47,155 bases of DNA, from positions 1-47,155 of the forward strand of contig DVHN01000033.1 in the NCBI GenBank assembly GCA_018712075.1, in the 5' to 3' direction. The position numbers and the translations under genes were made by a program. The notes below the pieces were generated by a model that was not told the DNA's origin, did no database searches, and saw only the letters and a list, made by a program, of their open reading frames with translations. Shown in pieces: positions 35,915-44,935 of the stretch. The DNA is from Candidatus Fimimorpha faecalis (GTDB lineage: Bacteria > Bacillota > Clostridia > Lachnospirales > Lachnospiraceae). The stretch's first letter is position 1. Each line of letters starts with the position of its first letter.

Positions 35915-35961
35915 AATAATTCTCCTTCCATAAGAAACACAAAAACCTGATTCCTATTTAT

Positions 35962-37326
35962 TTAATTTTTAAAGCTATGAATTGGAGCTGGAATTCTTCC
36001 GCCTCTTGTTACAAATGCAGAACAGTCTTTTTGATTTACTGGCATAATTGGAGCATAACCAAGCAATCCTCCAAATTCAACGGTTTCCCCAACTCCTTTT
36101 CCAATGACTGGAATAATACGAACAGCTGTCGTTTTTTGATTTACCATGCCAATTGCTGCTTCATCCGCAATAATACCTGCAATTGTAGTAGCTTTTGTAT
36201 CTCCTGGAATCGCAATCATATCCAATCCTACCGAACATACACAAGTCATAGCTTCCAGTTTTTCCAAAGTTAATGCGCCACAAGCTGCTGCTTGGATCAT
36301 GCCTTGATCTTCACTCACTGGAATAAAAGCTCCACTCAATCCACCTACGTAGGAAGAAGCCATGACACCGCCTTTTTTCACTTGATCATTTAGCATTGCC
36401 AAAGCTGCGGTTGTTCCTGGTGCGCCAACCATTTCCAGGCCAATTTCTTCTAAAATTTCTGCAACACTATCTCCAACCGCAGGAGTTGGAGCAAGAGAAA
36501 GGTCAATAATTCCGAAAGGAACATTCAAACGGCGACTCGCCTCCTGTGCAACCAACTGGCCAACACGAGTAATTTTAAATGCCGTCTTTTTAATCATTTC
36601 ACAGAGTTCTTCAAAATTTTTACCTCTTACACCTTCCAATGCCGTTTTTACAACGCCTGGACCACTCACTCCAACATTGATAATTGCATCTGCTTCGGTA
36701 ACTCCATGAAATGCGCCTGCCATAAATGGATTATCGTCTGGTGCATTACAAAAAACAACTAATTTCGCACATCCAAGCGAATCATTTTCTTTTGTAAGCT
36801 CCGCTGTTTTTCGCACGATTTCACCCATCAGACAAATGGCATCCATATTCATTCCTGTTTTTGTCGAACCTACGTTAACCGAACTGCATACCCGTTCCGT
36901 CGCAGCAAGTGCTTCTGGAATGGATTCAATTAAAAGTCGATCTGCCGTTGTCATACCTTTGCTTACTAGTGCAGAATAACCTCCAATAAAGTTTACTCCA
37001 ACTGTTTTTGCCGCACGATCTAACGTTTTTGCAATCGTCACAAAATCCTTCGATGTTTTACAACATCCACCTCCAACTAGTGCAATTGGTGTAACGGAAA
37101 TACGTTTGTTTACAATTGGAATTCCATACTCTTGTTCGATCTCCTGACCTGTAGAAACAAGTTTTTCTGCCAGTTTTGTAATTTTATTATAAATGTTTTC
37201 ATTTACTTTTTGTAAATCACTATCACAGCAATCCAGCAGACTAATTCCCATTGTAATAGTTCGAACATCTAACTTTTCTTGCTCGATCATATGATTTGTT
37301 TCATTGACTTCAAAAATATTTAGCAT
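35962..37326 (-). CDS. DUF711 (UPF0210) family protein
   Basis: This 454-residue protein is of the PFL-like DUF711 family, which nearly always follows an ACT-domain protein as here (10 nt gap). Hallmarks are [33 protein letters not shown] at the N-terminus, VGGGCCKT (about 80), [12 protein letters not shown] and [11 protein letters not shown]-like central parts ([15 protein letters not shown]). The fold is related to glycyl-radical enzymes but lacks their glycine loop. The function is unknown; the ACT partner suggests a small ligand, perhaps an amino acid. Confidence 0.92.
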   Translation of the reverse strand: MLNIFEVNETNHMIEQEKLDVRTITMGISLLDCCDSDLQKVNENIYNKITKLAEKLVSTGQEIEQEYGIPIVNKRISVTPIALVGGGCCKTSKDFVTIAKTLDRAAKTVGVNFIGGYSALVSKGMTTADRLLIESIPEALAATERVCSSVNVGSTKTGMNMDAICLMGEIVRKTAELTKENDSLGCAKLVVFCNAPDDNPFMAGAFHGVTEADAIINVGVSGPGVVKTALEGVRGKNFEELCEMIKKTAFKITRVGQLVAQEASRRLNVPFGIIDLSLAPTPAVGDSVAEILEEIGLEMVGAPGTTAALAMLNDQVKKGGVMASSYVGGLSGAFIPVSEDQGMIQAAACGALTLEKLEAMTCVCSVGLDMIAIPGDTKATTIAGIIADEAAIGMVNQKTTAVRIIPVIGKGVGETVEFGGLLGYAPIMPVNQKDCSAFVTRGGRIPAPIHSFKN

Positions 37327-37335
37327 AACTCCTCC

Positions 37336-37608
37336 TTAAATACGATGCATTTTCGTAAAAATCTCTTCTTTTTGACAACGGATTTTAACTCCAATATTCT
37401 CTCCTAATGCATCTAATTCTGTAACAATACTGCCAAACTCCTTGGAAGAATCATTTATATCTACAATCATCATCATATTAAAATATCCTTGAACAATTGT
37501 TTGAGAAATATCTAAAATATTAATATTTGCCTCTGCAAGATAAGTACATACTTTTGCGATAATACCTACGGTATCCTTTCCTACTACTGTAATGATTGCC
37601 TTTGTCAT
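37336..37608 (-). CDS. ACT domain protein (UPF0237 family)
   Basis: This 90-residue protein is a single ACT domain plus a short tail. TKAIITVVGKDTVGIIAKVCTYLAEANINILDISQTIVQGYF is the classic ligand-binding half. The start at 37608 has AAAGGA upstream; the longer frame to 37656 overlaps walJ. It is encoded directly before the DUF711 gene, a near-universal pair, and so probably forms a sensor or regulator for it. The ligand is unknown. Confidence 0.93.
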   Translation of the reverse strand: MTKAIITVVGKDTVGIIAKVCTYLAEANINILDISQTIVQGYFNMMMIVDINDSSKEFGSIVTELDALGENIGVKIRCQKEEIFTKMHRI

Positions 37609-37652
37609 AATTTTTCCTTTCTTTCTCATTTTATAAAAATTATTTTGCTCCG

Positions 37653-38450
37653 TCAAATCTGAATTACTGGTGACATTTGATTTCGCTGTGCCACGTGAAT
37701 TGGAAAATCAGAGGAATGATATTTTGTATCTGCCGTATCAATTTCACAGCAAACGGTTTCATATGCCAACGCCTCATAATTATTCTCTTGACTCAGATGT
37801 CCCAGCATAATATATTTGAGATTATCGTGCAATACTTCATTTAAGAGTTGTCCCGCACATTCGTTGGATAAATGCCCATATTTTCCAAAAATACGACGTT
37901 TCAAATAATACGGATACGATCCCATTTCCAGCATTCTCACATCATGGTTTGCTTCTAAAAGTATTGCATCTAAATTCAATAAATGCTGAACCGTATAGTC
38001 ATTATAATCACCCAAATCCGTAACCACTCCGACAGAACTCATATTCGACTGCACACGGTAAGCCACTGGATTGGCTGCATCGTGACTGTTGGAGAATGCT
38101 AATACTTCCATATCTCCTGCCTGAACTGTTTCATCTGGCAAAATTGGACGATATAAATCAGAATCAATTTCTCCCTTTTTATCTAATTGTGCAATCGCTT
38201 GTAATGTCTCTTTTGTACCATAAAGTGGAATTCCAAATTTCTTTGACAATACACGAATTCCCTGAATATGATCGGAATGTTCATGTGTAATAAAGATTCC
38301 ATCCAAATCCGATGGTTTCAAATCCAGCTTTTTTAGATTGTCAGTAATCCTTTTACAGGAAATTCCTGCATCAATTAAAATATGTGACTGTTCTGTTCCA
38401 ATATAAGTACAATTTCCACTGCTTCCACTCGCAATGTTGACAAAACGCAT
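37653..38450 (-). CDS. walJ: MBL-fold hydrolase of the WalJ/YycJ type
   Basis: This 265-residue metallo-beta-lactamase-fold protein begins MRFVNIASGSSGNCTYIG, the WalJ/YycJ signature. It has the metal motif THEHSDHIQG (about 58-67), a later Asp in VTDLGDY (about 147) and HLSQENN (about 212). In Bacillus the gene belongs to the walRK cluster and is linked to cell-division and DNA-repair phenotypes; a nuclease activity is reported for relatives. AAGGTGGGAG precedes the ATG at 38450. Here it follows coaE instead of walK. Confidence 0.87.
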   Translation of the reverse strand: MRFVNIASGSSGNCTYIGTEQSHILIDAGISCKRITDNLKKLDLKPSDLDGIFITHEHSDHIQGIRVLSKKFGIPLYGTKETLQAIAQLDKKGEIDSDLYRPILPDETVQAGDMEVLAFSNSHDAANPVAYRVQSNMSSVGVVTDLGDYNDYTVQHLLNLDAILLEANHDVRMLEMGSYPYYLKRRIFGKYGHLSNECAGQLLNEVLHDNLKYIMLGHLSQENNYEALAYETVCCEIDTADTKYHSSDFPIHVAQRNQMSPVIQI

Positions 38451-38531
38451 TTTACTCCCACCTTTTTCTTCTTTTCGATCCAATATCCCTATTTTATCGC
38501 CCTTTTATTATAGAAAAGCATCTCTAACCTG

Positions 38532-39119
38532 TCAACCCAGAAGTCGATGAATTTGAGCCTTTGTTTCCTCGAAATCTCCCCCGTTTTCGATCACATAGTC
38601 TGCAATTTTATAGAATTTTTCTTCTTCCATCTGCTGTTTCATAATCGCTTTACACCGTTGTCTTGAATATCCTCTCGATGCCATCAATCGCTCAATTCTT
38701 ACTTCATCTGGAGCATGAATATACCATACCCAATCACATTCATCACTCATGCCACTTTCTTCTAAAATTGCAGTCTCTAAAAATAAAAACTCATATTTTC
38801 CAGATTTTTCAATTTTCTCCATTTCTTTTACAATCGCGTTGCAAATCAATGGATGCGTTAAACCATTAATTTTTTGAATGGATGCAGCATCCTTAAATGC
38901 AATTTCTGCTAGTTTTTTCTTATCAATCGTTCCATCTTCCATTAAAATTCCATTTCCATAAACCTCGATGAGACGATCATAAGTAGCTCCCCCTGGTTCC
39001 ATTAATTGATGTCCTACTTCATCCGCCAGAATCACATAGGCCGAGTAATGATTTTTAATATAATCCAGCACACTTGATTTTCCAGAACCAACCCCTCCAG
39101 TGATACCAATTGTTATCAT
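38532..39119 (-). CDS. coaE: Dephospho-CoA kinase
   Basis: CoaE adds the 3' phosphate in the last step of coenzyme A synthesis. The 195 residues start MITIGITGGVGSGKSSVLDYI, with the P-loop at 8-15. They contain DEVGHQLMEPG and the LTHPLI and RLMASRGYS segments of the CoA domain and lid. It follows polA by 21 nt, a common clostridial pairing. CoA supply links it to the butyryl-CoA route ending in ptb-buk. Confidence 0.96.
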   Translation of the reverse strand: MITIGITGGVGSGKSSVLDYIKNHYSAYVILADEVGHQLMEPGGATYDRLIEVYGNGILMEDGTIDKKKLAEIAFKDAASIQKINGLTHPLICNAIVKEMEKIEKSGKYEFLFLETAILEESGMSDECDWVWYIHAPDEVRIERLMASRGYSRQRCKAIMKQQMEEEKFYKIADYVIENGGDFEETKAQIHRLLG

Positions 39120-39140
39120 AATTTCTTCCTCTTTTCGTAA

Positions 39141-41963
39141 CTATTTTGTTTCAAACCAGCTCATACCAGTTTCCAAATCAATTTCCAGTGGCACTTTCAA
39201 ATCTGCTGCTCCTCGCATTTCTTCTGTTAAAATCCGTTTTACTTCTTCCACTTCTTCTTTCTTTGCCTCTACTAATAATTCATCATGCACTTGCAAAATG
39301 ACACGAGACTCCAGTTTTTCCTTTCTGAGCCGTTCATCCACACGAATCATCGCAATTTTCATGATATCTGCCGCCGTTCCTTGAATTGGAGAATTCATTG
39401 CGACTCGTTCTCCAAATTGACGCTGCATATATTGCGCTGATTTTAACTCTGGAATCGGTCTTCGGCGTCCAAACATTGTACTGACAAATCCATGTTCTTT
39501 TCCATCCTCTACTAATTCATCCAAAAATAGTTTTACTTTTGGATAAGTTTCAAAATAACGCTGAATATAATCAAGCGCTTCTTTTCTTGTAATACTTAAA
39601 TCTTCACTCAGTCCAAATGCACTAATTCCGTATACAATTCCAAAATTCACCGCCTTCGCATTACGCCTTTGCAGTGGAGTAACTTCTTCCAAAGGAACAT
39701 GGAACACTTCCGACGCCGTAATGGCATGAATATCCTGTGCCATTCGATAGGCTTTGATTAATCCCTCATCTCCCGACATATGAGCTAGAATACGAAGTTC
39801 AATTTGCGAATAATCTGCATCTACAAACACAAATCCCTCGGCTGGTACAAACACTTTTCGGATTTCTCTGCCAAGTTCCATTCGAACTGGAATGTTTTGT
39901 AAATTAGGCTCTGTACTACTAATCCTTCCTGTCGCTGTAATTGTCTGATTAAACCTTCCATGAATTCTTCCATCTGCCTGAATAAAATTAGAAAGCCCAT
40001 CTGCATAGGTCGATTTTAGCTTCGCTAATTGGCGATATTCCAATATCTTCTTTACTACTGGATAATTCGGCGCCAGTTTCTCCAATACATCTGCTGCTGT
40101 AGAATATCCATTTTTCGTCTTTTTCGCATAAGGAAGTTTCATCTTTTCAAATAATACATCTCCCAGCTGTTTCGGAGAATTAATATTGAACTGCTCCTCG
40201 GTTAATTCATAAATTTCCTTTTCTAAATCCGATATCCCTTCTGCCAGACGTTTCCCATAATTTGCAAGTTGTTCTGCCTTCACCATAATTCCAGCTCGTT
40301 CCATCCGATACAAACTAAAAATAAGCGGCATTTCAATTTGATAAAACAACTCCAACATATGAGTATCTTTCAATTTTGTTTCTATCACAGGTCCTGCATG
40401 AAGCGCAGTCACCGCCTCATAGCAAGCCAACTTTTTAAGTTCTTCTGGCATCATTGTAAACGCCTGTTCTATGGACGTTTTTCCAATTAGTTTCATCTGA
40501 TCTGGAATTTCCCAATCACAAAATTCTTTCGCCAATGTCTCATATGGATAAGTCGATACAAGTGGATTTAGTAAATAGGCTCCTACTCCTAAATCTCTTA
40601 TTCGATTGGAATCCTCCATCCCAAGCCAAAAAAGCATTGGTTTTAAATCTAATACATAAATGGTCGAAACATGGGATAACAATTCTCTTGTCCATTGAGC
40701 AAGCAATTCTGGTGTAAGGAAGAATTCTGAACGAATAAATGCCGTTTCTTTTGAAGTAGCAATTCCAACTCCAACAAAAGTTTCTCGATCACATAAAAAT
40801 TGTAAACCAACTGCGGATTCGCTCCATGCACGCTCAAATATCTTTTGCGCCTGCATCATATCATTAATTTCTTGGAAACTCTCTTCCAATGCATCTGCTT
40901 CTTTTTGATGTTCATTTCCAAAATCTATTTTTAAAGAACGAAATTCTAATTCTTCCAATACTTTTTTTGTTTCTTCCTCATTAATTGCAACTTTCATGGA
41001 TTCCAAAGTTATATTTGGAAGTTCAATATCACATTTAATTGTAGCAAGCTGTTCACTCAACCGTGCTGCCTTTTCTCCTACTAGTTCTGTCTCACTTGTC
41101 TTTAATAAATAATTCAGCGGAGAACGTTTTAACCCTAGTTTTTCTTTCCAGTACGCTTTTATTTCTTTTTCTTTTGTCTTGTCTAAATTTTGAATTGCTT
41201 TATAAAGATTATCAATTGTTCCATACTCTTGAATTAACTTTACAGCCGTTGCTTCTCCAATTCCTGCGACTCCTTTAATATTATCCGAACTATCTCCCAT
41301 TAATCCCTTTAGTGAGTTTACATGGGCTGGAGAAATTCCAAATTCTTTTTCTACCAACGCTGGAGTATAATTAAACGCACGTTCTGGCACATTCACCGTT
41401 TTTTTATCAATTCGGTATTTTTTAAACAATTCCTCTGTTTTTTCCGCCGTTGTATGCATCATCCAAAGATTTGTACGCTCTGTGACAAGCTGCAAATAAT
41501 CATTGTCTTTCGTTAAAATTTTAACGGGAACGGTCATTTCAAATTTTTTAGCAAGTGTTCCACAAAAATCATCCGCTTCATATATCGGATCCATAAATTG
41601 GCAAACTCCTATCCGCTTCAGTACATCTTGGCAAAGTGCAAACTGATCTTTTAATGGAACTAATGTTTCACTACGATTTCCTTTATAATCTGCATACAAT
41701 TCTCGGCGAAAGGTATCTCGGCTTAAATCCCATGCCACTGCAAGATAAGTTGGTTTTTGTTCTTTTAGAATTTTAAACAACGTCCGAATAAAACCAAATA
41801 CTGCGTTGGTATAAACACCTTTGGATGTCATCATAATCTTATAAAAATATTTTTCCTTTTCCTCCAATGTCTTCGCAAATAGAATTTCACGTGGAAGATT
41901 TCCAAAAAACTGTGTTGTTAACAAACTGGAACCGTCAATTAATAATAAAAATTCTTGTTCCAT
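39141..41963 (-). CDS. polA: DNA polymerase I, proofreading domain degenerate
   Basis: Pol I removes RNA primers and fills gaps. The 940 residues comprise an N-terminal 5' nuclease (about 1-330; YADYKGNRSE, EADDFCGTLAKKF and the helix-hairpin-helix at GVAGIGEATAVKLI), a central 3'-5' exonuclease fold (about 370-570) without the DxE catalytic motif (GLQFLCDRETF stands in its place), and a polymerase domain with motif A DYSQIELRILAHMSGD, motif B RRNAKAVNFGIVYGIS and motif C QVHDELLVEA. The nuclease holds an insertion of about 20 charged residues (around 25-45) that most homologues lack. GGAGG lies before the ATG. Confidence 0.96.
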   Translation of the reverse strand: MEQEFLLLIDGSSLLTTQFFGNLPREILFAKTLEEKEKYFYKIMMTSKGVYTNAVFGFIRTLFKILKEQKPTYLAVAWDLSRDTFRRELYADYKGNRSETLVPLKDQFALCQDVLKRIGVCQFMDPIYEADDFCGTLAKKFEMTVPVKILTKDNDYLQLVTERTNLWMMHTTAEKTEELFKKYRIDKKTVNVPERAFNYTPALVEKEFGISPAHVNSLKGLMGDSSDNIKGVAGIGEATAVKLIQEYGTIDNLYKAIQNLDKTKEKEIKAYWKEKLGLKRSPLNYLLKTSETELVGEKAARLSEQLATIKCDIELPNITLESMKVAINEEETKKVLEELEFRSLKIDFGNEHQKEADALEESFQEINDMMQAQKIFERAWSESAVGLQFLCDRETFVGVGIATSKETAFIRSEFFLTPELLAQWTRELLSHVSTIYVLDLKPMLFWLGMEDSNRIRDLGVGAYLLNPLVSTYPYETLAKEFCDWEIPDQMKLIGKTSIEQAFTMMPEELKKLACYEAVTALHAGPVIETKLKDTHMLELFYQIEMPLIFSLYRMERAGIMVKAEQLANYGKRLAEGISDLEKEIYELTEEQFNINSPKQLGDVLFEKMKLPYAKKTKNGYSTAADVLEKLAPNYPVVKKILEYRQLAKLKSTYADGLSNFIQADGRIHGRFNQTITATGRISSTEPNLQNIPVRMELGREIRKVFVPAEGFVFVDADYSQIELRILAHMSGDEGLIKAYRMAQDIHAITASEVFHVPLEEVTPLQRRNAKAVNFGIVYGISAFGLSEDLSITRKEALDYIQRYFETYPKVKLFLDELVEDGKEHGFVSTMFGRRRPIPELKSAQYMQRQFGERVAMNSPIQGTAADIMKIAMIRVDERLRKEKLESRVILQVHDELLVEAKKEEVEEVKRILTEEMRGAADLKVPLEIDLETGMSWFETK

Positions 41964-41999
41964 GATTCCTCCATTCCGCCGCTTTCTTGCAGCTTTTTC

Positions 42000-42344
42000 C
42001 TATCCAATTAATCCCCATAACTGCAATTGCAGCGTAAGAATAATAAGAATACCTATGATAGCAAACGCTGTAATCAAATCTTTAAAAAAGGACATAATAT
42101 TAGTCCATCTTACATAAGCATTTGCTTCTTTTAATTCCTTTTCAAACTCACCTTTAAAATTATAGGTAGAAAACCAATCTCGATCAATTCCTTCAATATA
42201 CATGTGAATCGTATAATAGATCTCTAGTTCTTCTCGACATTCTTTACAATTACGTATATGTTCTAAAAATATTTTTAACTTATCCTCAGGTAGTTCTCTC
42301 TCGATAAACGGGATAATCAAACTAGTCGCTTCTTTACACTGCAT
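42000..42344 (-). CDS. Zinc-finger (zf-HC2) membrane protein, anti-sigma-like
   Basis: A 114-residue protein with an N-terminal H-x3-C-x2-C zinc site (H29, C33, C36, with C3 as a likely fourth ligand) and a single C-terminal membrane segment (about 88-110, DLITAFAIIGILIILTLQLQL). This is the layout of zf-HC2 anti-sigma factors of the RsiW type. No ECF sigma gene is next to it, so the partner is unknown or the gene has another role. It lies 36 nt before polA and may be its co-transcribed leader gene. Confidence 0.75.
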   Translation of the reverse strand: MQCKEATSLIIPFIERELPEDKLKIFLEHIRNCKECREELEIYYTIHMYIEGIDRDWFSTYNFKGEFEKELKEANAYVRWTNIMSFFKDLITAFAIIGILIILTLQLQLWGLIG

Positions 42345-42349
42345 CGAAC

Positions 42350-42435
42350 AGCTCCTTTCTTTAAGCAGGAAGTTTTTTATCAGACGGGGGGAAGACTCCC
42401 ACCTCTACAGGCGGTGAGCAACCAATTCGTATCAG
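42350..42435. repeat. Possible IS200/IS605-type terminal remnant
   Basis: The 97-nt gap before the zinc-finger gene is unusually G/C-rich: GGGGGGAAGACTCCC and CACCTCTACAGGCGGTG can each form an imperfect hairpin. The wording resembles the subterminal hairpins at ends of IS200/IS605 elements, but no transposase or TnpB gene remains. It is identified by resemblance only. Confidence 0.35.
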
Positions 42436-42441
42436 TAGCAG

Positions 42442-43635
42442 TTATGTTAGTCTACTCAATGCAAATTGTACAAATTGTTTCATCGCTGTTTCCTCTGCAA
42501 ACTTAGCAAGGTATATTTGTCCATTTACTCCAGTTATATTGTCTTCTGAAATTTTATTGCTCAATGTAATATTCGCTCGATACTTTGACAACACTTCATT
42601 ATGACTATGAATATAGTTCTTGTCATCTCTTCTTATAATAAAGCAACAGAAAAATTGATCGTAATGATTCGTTTCCTTATAATCATCAAATGCGACCATA
42701 CTTGCCCATATTCGATAAACATCCGTACTGTTTGCATAATTTAACATATCAAACATATACCCTCCTTTTGGGCACATATTTGATTCCAATGCAATCAAAT
42801 TCCCTTTTTTTCCAACTCCTTCTTGATCTCTATTTAAACGGAAAAACTCAAAATGAATAAAACGTCTTTTCACATCAAATGCTTTTATACAGTGCCGTCC
42901 TATTTCTTTCAGATCTTCTGGAATTTTCTTTAAAATATAAAAATAAACATCTTCTTGTTGATTCACAACATCTAAAGCAGAAATTGGTGTTACACTTCCT
43001 GATTCAAATATAGGAGTTTCATTACTATTAACAATTGCATCATAAGACCAAACGGTTCCATTAATATATGGTTCCATAATCCATGTCCCATTTCGAGAAA
43101 TATTCAGAAATTCTTCTAAATCTGTCTCATTATTCAACAACTGGAGTTCTCCCAGTTTCATTCCTCTGTCTGGTTTTACAACAATTGGATAACCTGTTTT
43201 CTCTGCAAATGCTCTACATTTCTCTGGATGATCCACAATTACATATGGTATAGTCGGAATCTGAAACTGCTGATACAATTCTTTCATAATCGATTTGTAC
43301 TTTGCTTTTTGAACTTCATCCAGATTAAACCCTGTTGTAATATGAAAATCCGTACGTAGTTTTGCATCTTGTTCTATCCAATATTCATTATTACTTTCTA
43401 ACCAATCTATTTTTCCATATTTAAACGTAAAGTATGCAACCGCCTTCATTACTTGGTTATAGTCTTCCAAATTTTCTACTTTGTAATATTCTGTTAACAC
43501 TGATTTCAACTGATATTTCAAAGAATCATAGGATGCATCACCAATTCCCAATACGTTTACCCCATTATTTTTTAACTGCGCACAAAAATTCCAATGATTG
43601 GATGGAAACTGTGGGGAAATAAATATGAAGTTCAT
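42442..43635 (-). CDS. ATP-grasp domain protein
   Basis: This 397-residue protein is a probable ATP-dependent carboxylate-amine ligase. It has a pre-ATP-grasp Rossmann-like domain (MNFIFISPQFPSNHWNFCAQL), an ATP-grasp lysine in YPIVVKPDRGMKLGELQLL (about 160-178), the EPYINGTVWSYDAIV strand (about 200) and the metal-binding HFEFFR / ALESNMCPKGGYMFDML pair (about 290-320). Substrates cannot be read. The start at 43635 is preceded by GAGGAGG. It has its own TTGTAA-17-TATAAT promoter. The acceptor and product are unknown. Confidence 0.85.
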   Translation of the reverse strand: MNFIFISPQFPSNHWNFCAQLKNNGVNVLGIGDASYDSLKYQLKSVLTEYYKVENLEDYNQVMKAVAYFTFKYGKIDWLESNNEYWIEQDAKLRTDFHITTGFNLDEVQKAKYKSIMKELYQQFQIPTIPYVIVDHPEKCRAFAEKTGYPIVVKPDRGMKLGELQLLNNETDLEEFLNISRNGTWIMEPYINGTVWSYDAIVNSNETPIFESGSVTPISALDVVNQQEDVYFYILKKIPEDLKEIGRHCIKAFDVKRRFIHFEFFRLNRDQEGVGKKGNLIALESNMCPKGGYMFDMLNYANSTDVYRIWASMVAFDDYKETNHYDQFFCCFIIRRDDKNYIHSHNEVLSKYRANITLSNKISEDNITGVNGQIYLAKFAEETAMKQFVQFALSRLT

Positions 43636-43685
43636 TCTAATCCTCCTCAACAATACGATCCATAATTTCGTAAAAATTCTTCTTT

Positions 43686-43714
43686 ATTATACTACGTTCC
43701 CTTCTAAATTACAA
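43686..43714 (-). promoter_or_regulatory. Promoter of the ATP-grasp gene
   Basis: TTGTAA (43714-43709), a 17-nt spacer and TATAAT (43691-43686) on the minus strand. The leader is about 45 nt. Confidence 0.8.
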
Positions 43715-43886
43715 CCAAATAGTTTCTAACAAGAGAATGAAAACCTCTATATAGAATTTCCTTTTGATATCATAACTCCATAAATTTCTATTATTACAAA
43801 ACAGTCTCTAACAGAACACTCTAAGCAAGCTTGGAAACACCATATTTCATTTTGAGAAATTGACTCACCTTTATCAATTTTTTTCC

Positions 43887-43939
43887 TTGACCTTTTTCTT
43901 ATTCAGTGCTAGACTTAAAATATGTCTATAATTTAACAA
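43887..43939 (+). promoter_or_regulatory. ptb-buk promoter region with Rex-like operator
   Basis: TTGACC (43887-43892) with TAGACT (43910-43915) at 17 nt is one promoter. A perfect TATAAT (43927-43932) without a good -35 box is the other. The second overlaps ATGTCTATAATTTAACAA (43922-43939), matching 11 of 14 Rex consensus positions with one perfect half-site TTAACAA. The hydCBA promoter has the same TATAAT-next-to-TTAACAA arrangement. The remainder of 43636-43995 is AT-rich and non-coding. Confidence 0.6.
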
Positions 43940-43995
43940 TACTAAAAAAAGTAAGAGGACTTATGTTGCATGAAATGCGATACAGGAGGTAAAAA

Positions 43996-44904
43996 ATGAG
44001 TAAGAGTTTTGATGAATTAGTATCAAAAGCCACAAGCTGTGGCACAAAAAAACTTGCTGTTGCTGTGGCACAGGATGACGCTGTATTAGAAGCAGTTAAA
44101 ATTGCTAAGGAACGTGGAATCGCAGATTCTATTCTTGTTGGAGACAAGGAAAAGATTGAAGCGGTTGCAGCAGAAATGAATATGGATTTAACTGGATTTG
44201 AAATCATTGATGAACCAGATGTTGCACAGGCAGCTTTAACCGCAGTTAAATTAGTTCACGACAAAAAAGCTGATATTCTTTTAAAAGGTCTTCTGGACAC
44301 AAAATTATTTTTAAAGAGTGTATTAAATAAGGAATGTGGTCTTAGAAAAGGCAAGATGATGTCTCACGTTTGTGTATTTGAAATTGAAGGCATTGATCGT
44401 CTTTTATTCTTTACCGATGTTGCATTTAACACCTATCCTTCTTTAGAAGATAAGGTTACAATCATTAACAATGCAGTTGAAATCGCTCAGGCATGTGGTA
44501 TTGAAACTCCTAAGGTAGCTCCAATTTGTGCAGTTGAAGTTGTAAATCCAAAGATGCCTCCAACTGTAGATGCTGCTGCTTTAACCGAAATGAACGAAAA
44601 GGGTGAAATCAAAGATTGTGTTGTTTACGGACCACTTTCTATGGATCTTGCCATTGACCCAGAAGCAGCGAAACATAAGGGTGTTTCCAATCCAGTTGCT
44701 GGTCATGCAGATATTCTCCTATTCCCAAATATTGATGCTGGTAACATTACATATAAGATTTTGGTTCGTACTGCTAAAGTGAAAAATGGTAATCTGTTAA
44801 TCGGTACATCTGCTCCTGTTATTTTGACATCTCGTTCGGACGACTTTGAAACAAAAATTAATTCCATCGCACTTGCAGCAGTTGTAGCTGATTCGATTGG
44901 TTAA
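43996..44904 (+). CDS. ptb: Phosphate butyryltransferase
   Basis: Ptb swaps CoA for phosphate on butyryl-CoA to give butyryl-phosphate. The 302-residue protein belongs to the phosphate acetyl/butyryltransferase fold: [32 protein letters not shown] near the start, then [20 protein letters not shown] and [19 protein letters not shown], which mark butyryl- over acetyl-transferases. AGGAGG lies in front of the ATG. It is paired with buk 31 nt downstream, which distinguishes it from a stand-alone Pta. Activity on branched acyl-CoA cannot be excluded. Confidence 0.95.
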   Translation: MSKSFDELVSKATSCGTKKLAVAVAQDDAVLEAVKIAKERGIADSILVGDKEKIEAVAAEMNMDLTGFEIIDEPDVAQAALTAVKLVHDKKADILLKGLLDTKLFLKSVLNKECGLRKGKMMSHVCVFEIEGIDRLLFFTDVAFNTYPSLEDKVTIINNAVEIAQACGIETPKVAPICAVEVVNPKMPPTVDAAALTEMNEKGEIKDCVVYGPLSMDLAIDPEAAKHKGVSNPVAGHADILLFPNIDAGNITYKILVRTAKVKNGNLLIGTSAPVILTSRSDDFETKINSIALAAVVADSIG

Positions 44905-44935
44905 TGACACAAAATTTAGAAAAGGAGATTCATTC

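Noticed and set aside
43926-44207. 93-residue minus-strand open frame over the start of ptb
   Set aside because: It is the reverse shadow of a well-conserved gene, with no ribosome site and a low-complexity Ser/Ala sequence.
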